Source: Oscillospiraceae bacterium
GTDB lineage: Bacteria > Bacillota > Clostridia > Oscillospirales > Oscillospiraceae
Length of the DNA stretch: 5,674 nucleotides
Assembly (NCBI GenBank): GCA_016290695.1
Contig: JAEEUX010000168.1
Span: 1-5,674, forward strand
Reading direction: 5' to 3'
Within the stretch, counting starts at the first letter, position 1. Each line of letters opens with the position of its first letter. Under the pieces are notes generated by a model, which worked only from the letters and a program-made list of their open reading frames with translations, was not told the origin of the DNA and searched no databases. Both the position numbers and the translations under genes were made by a program. Positions 3,383 to 5,674 of the stretch are shown here, one piece after another.

Positions 3383-5548
3383 TCAGAATTCCACCGTCGC
3401 GGTGAGCTCGAAGGCGTTAAGATCGATGACGTACACCGTGCCGGCAACGTCTATCACGTAGAAGCAGGAGCCAATGTAGAGGCCCTTTCCTTCGGCGCCG
3501 CACCAATCGGAATCGCCGAATACTATACGGGCCTTTTCCGCAAAGCCATCCTCGCCGTAGGAGTAGATCGCATAGCTGTCGTACTCCGCGGGGAAGCCTA
3601 TGAGCCCGCGCTCGGGAGCGACCAGTATCGCCTTATGGTCGTATTCCGCGGCGGAATAATCTATGTTTTCAATATGAAGGCAGGCGCGCTCTTTTACGGC
3701 GGTCGGGTCGGAGACGTCGAACATGGAGAGCTTTATGCCCTGCGTGCCACCGGTCTCGGTATCGGCCATCTGCCCGAATCCGAAGAGCAGACCGTCGCCC
3801 CAGCCGTGCAGATACTCCGAGAAGCCGGGGATCTTGAGCTTGCCCATCACCTTGGGCGAAGCGGGAACGGAAAGGTCGATGCTGAACAGAGGATCGGTCT
3901 GGCGGAAGGTGACGACGTAGCCGATATCGCCCATAAACCTGACGGACTTGATAAGCTCGCCTTTTGCAAGACCCTCGAGCCTGCCGACTGTGACGAGGTC
4001 GGAGTTAAGTACGTAGACGGCGTTGACCTCGTCTTCATCATCGACGAAGTAACTGATCTCGCCTCCGTCTTCAAGCGCCTGCTCGACCCAATGGGAAACG
4101 CTTTTCGTAACGGCAATACGAAGATGCCCGTCGTATTCGTCCAGCGAGAATTGGTTGAGACACGTGCCGTCAACTAAGCCCTGTGCGGCGAGTACGGGTT
4201 TCCCTCCCGCAAGCGATACGCGGCAGATCCCGGTCTTTTCATACCATGTAATGAGGGTCCCCTCATGGTCGCCGTTGGCGTCGATGGTACATTCGCAGTC
4301 ATCGTCTGTGAAGAAGCGGACGCTCTCCTTCTTCTCCTCATTATTTGACATGGTAAGGTATATCGAGGTCCCGCTGCAGTAGATCGTGTCCGTTGATCCG
4401 AGCAGAGCGAGCGTGTCCGAGAACGCGGAGGGATCCGAAATGTCCAGCGCGGCGATATAGGTATAGCTTCCGCCTTCGCCTATGCGCGAGATATTGCCGA
4501 CGGAAGTCAGCTTGCACTCGCCGTCATTGTTATAGCAGCCGGGAACGAATGTGGCGGGATCGTTGGGATATACCTCAGTATCCGGATAATACGAGGTAAT
4601 TACGTACAGTCTTCCGTCGGTCAGGCGGGAATCATTGAAGCTGCCCTCCATGCAGAGCGAGGAGATGCGTACGGGCTTTTCAGCGTCTTCGATATCGAAA
4701 ACATAGACCATCGTATTGCCGCTGAATCGGCTGAAGCAATAATAGCATTCATCGGTGCTTTCGGGCTTGGCGCCGTCGGCGTCTTCAGTCGTTTCGGGAT
4801 ACGTATCTTCAATGCTTTCGAAATAGTATCTGTAATAAAGGGGCGAACGATCAAATTCCTGAGCGATGACGATGAGTCTGTCGCCGGCAAGATACATTCC
4901 GCTGAATATCCTGCCGCAGTCATCGTCGTGGAAGGGCATTTCTTCTTCCGGGATATAAGAGACTACGTGCGTTTCAGCTCCATCGGCAGCGAGCACGGTG
5001 ACGCCTTTTTCATTCAGCACGTATATATATCTGCCGTCGGTCTTTACAATGTCGGATTCGTCGACGCCTTCCACCTGAACGTTGGTGTTTGAATAATCTG
5101 TTGCCGATTGGGGTTCAATGATCGCTGCGGTGGGTATTCCGTCTGAGTTTATGTCTTTCACGGGCTCCGTATCGTAATAATACCGGCTAAACCCTCCCGA
5201 GTTTTTTACTTGGTCGTGATCGGAGAGGGAGGGGCGGAGCCACTCGAAAACCTCGGAATAATCGCCGGCGGTTTCGGCATAGGGAACTACGGCGCTGTAT
5301 TCTGTCGGCTCGGCTGTCTGCATCCTTCGGGAGGGTTTGGAAGCGAGCTTCACGGCGCCCAAAACAGCGGGCGCGGCGATCAGCAGGCAAAGGCATGCAG
5401 CTATAGCCGTCCTCAAACCAACGGAAAGCCTGCGGGGCTTTTTATCCGCGCCGTTCATACTGCGGCGCATCGAGGCAAGCGTGCGCTGCTCCGCCTCGCC
5501 GGAAGGGGAGAGCGCGTCGTTTGCGGCCTTGTAATCATCTTCAAACAT
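3383..5548 (-). CDS. Membrane-anchored C-terminal beta-propeller protein, possible anti-sigma/sensor
   Basis: The 721-residue protein resembles the secreted 'C-terminal beta-propeller domain' family (PF09826 type). Residues 1-42 are hydrophilic and charged (DDYKAANDALSPSGEAEQRTL), like the cytoplasmic tails of Firmicute anti-sigma proteins. Residues about 43-66 form one membrane helix, followed by a linker (67-150). The propeller begins at the hallmark YSNTNVQVEGVDESDIVKTD (152-171). Blade-like repeats include VYVFDIEDAEKPVRI (281-295), YIAALDISDPSAF (364-376), LFSIDLSVPASPKVMG (554-569) and KLSMFDVSDPTAV (606-618). DINSDG (132-137) and DANGD (423-427) resemble calcium loops. Fourteen cysteines lie outside the membrane, so disulfides are possible. 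AAAGGAG (5558-5564) precedes the ATG by 9 bases, inside the sigma gene, which it overlaps by 8 bases. The ligand is unknown, and the anti-sigma role is inferred from topology and context. Confidence 0.9.
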   Translation of the reverse strand: MFEDDYKAANDALSPSGEAEQRTLASMRRSMNGADKKPRRLSVGLRTAIAACLCLLIAAPAVLGAVKLASKPSRRMQTAEPTEYSAVVPYAETAGDYSEVFEWLRPSLSDHDQVKNSGGFSRYYYDTEPVKDINSDGIPTAAIIEPQSATDYSNTNVQVEGVDESDIVKTDGRYIYVLNEKGVTVLAADGAETHVVSYIPEEEMPFHDDDCGRIFSGMYLAGDRLIVIAQEFDRSPLYYRYYFESIEDTYPETTEDADGAKPESTDECYYCFSRFSGNTMVYVFDIEDAEKPVRISSLCMEGSFNDSRLTDGRLYVITSYYPDTEVYPNDPATFVPGCYNNDGECKLTSVGNISRIGEGGSYTYIAALDISDPSAFSDTLALLGSTDTIYCSGTSIYLTMSNNEEKKESVRFFTDDDCECTIDANGDHEGTLITWYEKTGICRVSLAGGKPVLAAQGLVDGTCLNQFSLDEYDGHLRIAVTKSVSHWVEQALEDGGEISYFVDDEDEVNAVYVLNSDLVTVGRLEGLAKGELIKSVRFMGDIGYVVTFRQTDPLFSIDLSVPASPKVMGKLKIPGFSEYLHGWGDGLLFGFGQMADTETGGTQGIKLSMFDVSDPTAVKERACLHIENIDYSAAEYDHKAILVAPERGLIGFPAEYDSYAIYSYGEDGFAEKARIVFGDSDWCGAEGKGLYIGSCFYVIDVAGTVYVIDLNAFELTATVEF

Positions 5549-5674
5549 CGAAATAATCTCCTTTCAGGTCCTTTTCAAGCCCCTCTCTTGCGCGGTGCAG
5601 CAGGGATTTTACCCCGCTTTCGCTGACGTCCATGAGAGAAGCGATCTCCTTTACGCGGTAGCCCTCATAGTAAT
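5541..5674 (-). CDS. ECF-type RNA polymerase sigma factor, C-terminal part (runs off the window)
   Basis: Only the last 43 codons are present; the gene continues past the right edge. The peptide begins YYEGYRVKEIASLMDVSESG and continues VKSLLHRAREGLEKDL. This is the region 4 helix-turn-helix of ECF sigma factors, which contacts the -35 element: the Y-x-E-G-x-x-x-x-E-I-A motif, a turn, then S-x-x-x-V-K-S-x-L-x-R-A-R. The stop codon (5541-5543) lies inside the first codons of the propeller gene, an 8-base overlap that suggests coupled translation and a stoichiometric partner. Regions 2 and the gene start cannot be seen, so the subfamily cannot be assigned. Confidence 0.88.
   Translation of the reverse strand, partial: YYEGYRVKEIASLMDVSESGVKSLLHRAREGLEKDLKGDYFDV

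Noticed and set aside
3350..4177. Long plus-strand open frame of 275 codons
   Set aside because: It lies antisense to the 721-residue propeller gene, whose protein matches a known family. It has no matching ribosome site or recognisable motif and is a codon-bias shadow.

Overview
The window looks like chromosomal DNA of a Clostridia-type Firmicute, probably an anaerobic gut lineage; that placement is inference. It rests on strong AAGGAG-type ribosome sites before every gene, the style of the integrase remnant, an OhrR-type regulator, a short ECF sigma factor followed by a membrane-anchored beta-propeller protein, and moderate GC with AT-rich gaps. All genes lie on the minus strand.

Right end (3383-5674): a two-gene sigma module. 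The last 43 codons of an ECF-type sigma factor enter from the right edge and overlap by 8 bases the start of a 721-residue protein. That protein has a short charged cytoplasmic N-terminus, one membrane helix and a large extracytoplasmic beta-propeller. The overlap and topology suggest translational coupling and an anti-sigma or sensor role. A hairpin terminator that pairs best as minus-strand RNA closes the unit at 3304-3342.

Middle (about 1908-3303): a gene-poor stretch that looks like the scar of a mobile element. It holds the C-terminal 110 residues of a tyrosine integrase with its terminator, an AT-rich end with a 12-base direct repeat, and the 3' half of a tRNA-Arg(CCT) gene whose 5' half is missing. 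After the tRNA remnant comes its terminator, then a palindrome-rich block, then a second short copy of the tRNA tail followed by another terminator. The simplest reading is integration into a tRNA-Arg gene followed by decay of the element.

Left end (29-1907): a probable three-gene oxidative-stress operon. From a consensus promoter (TTGACA, 17 bases, TATAAT) it runs through an OhrR-like MarR regulator, a nitroreductase-family flavoprotein and a thiol peroxidase of the glutathione peroxidase family. Two nearly identical inverted repeats sit on the promoter, one between -35 and -10 and one over the predicted start of transcription. This is the expected layout of an autorepressed switch relieved by organic peroxide. 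The peroxidase keeps its catalytic residues but stops about 25 residues early for its family.

No CRISPR array, rRNA, complete tRNA or complete transposon is visible. The most interesting points are the dual-operator regulon, the sigma/propeller pair and the tRNA-Arg integration scar.
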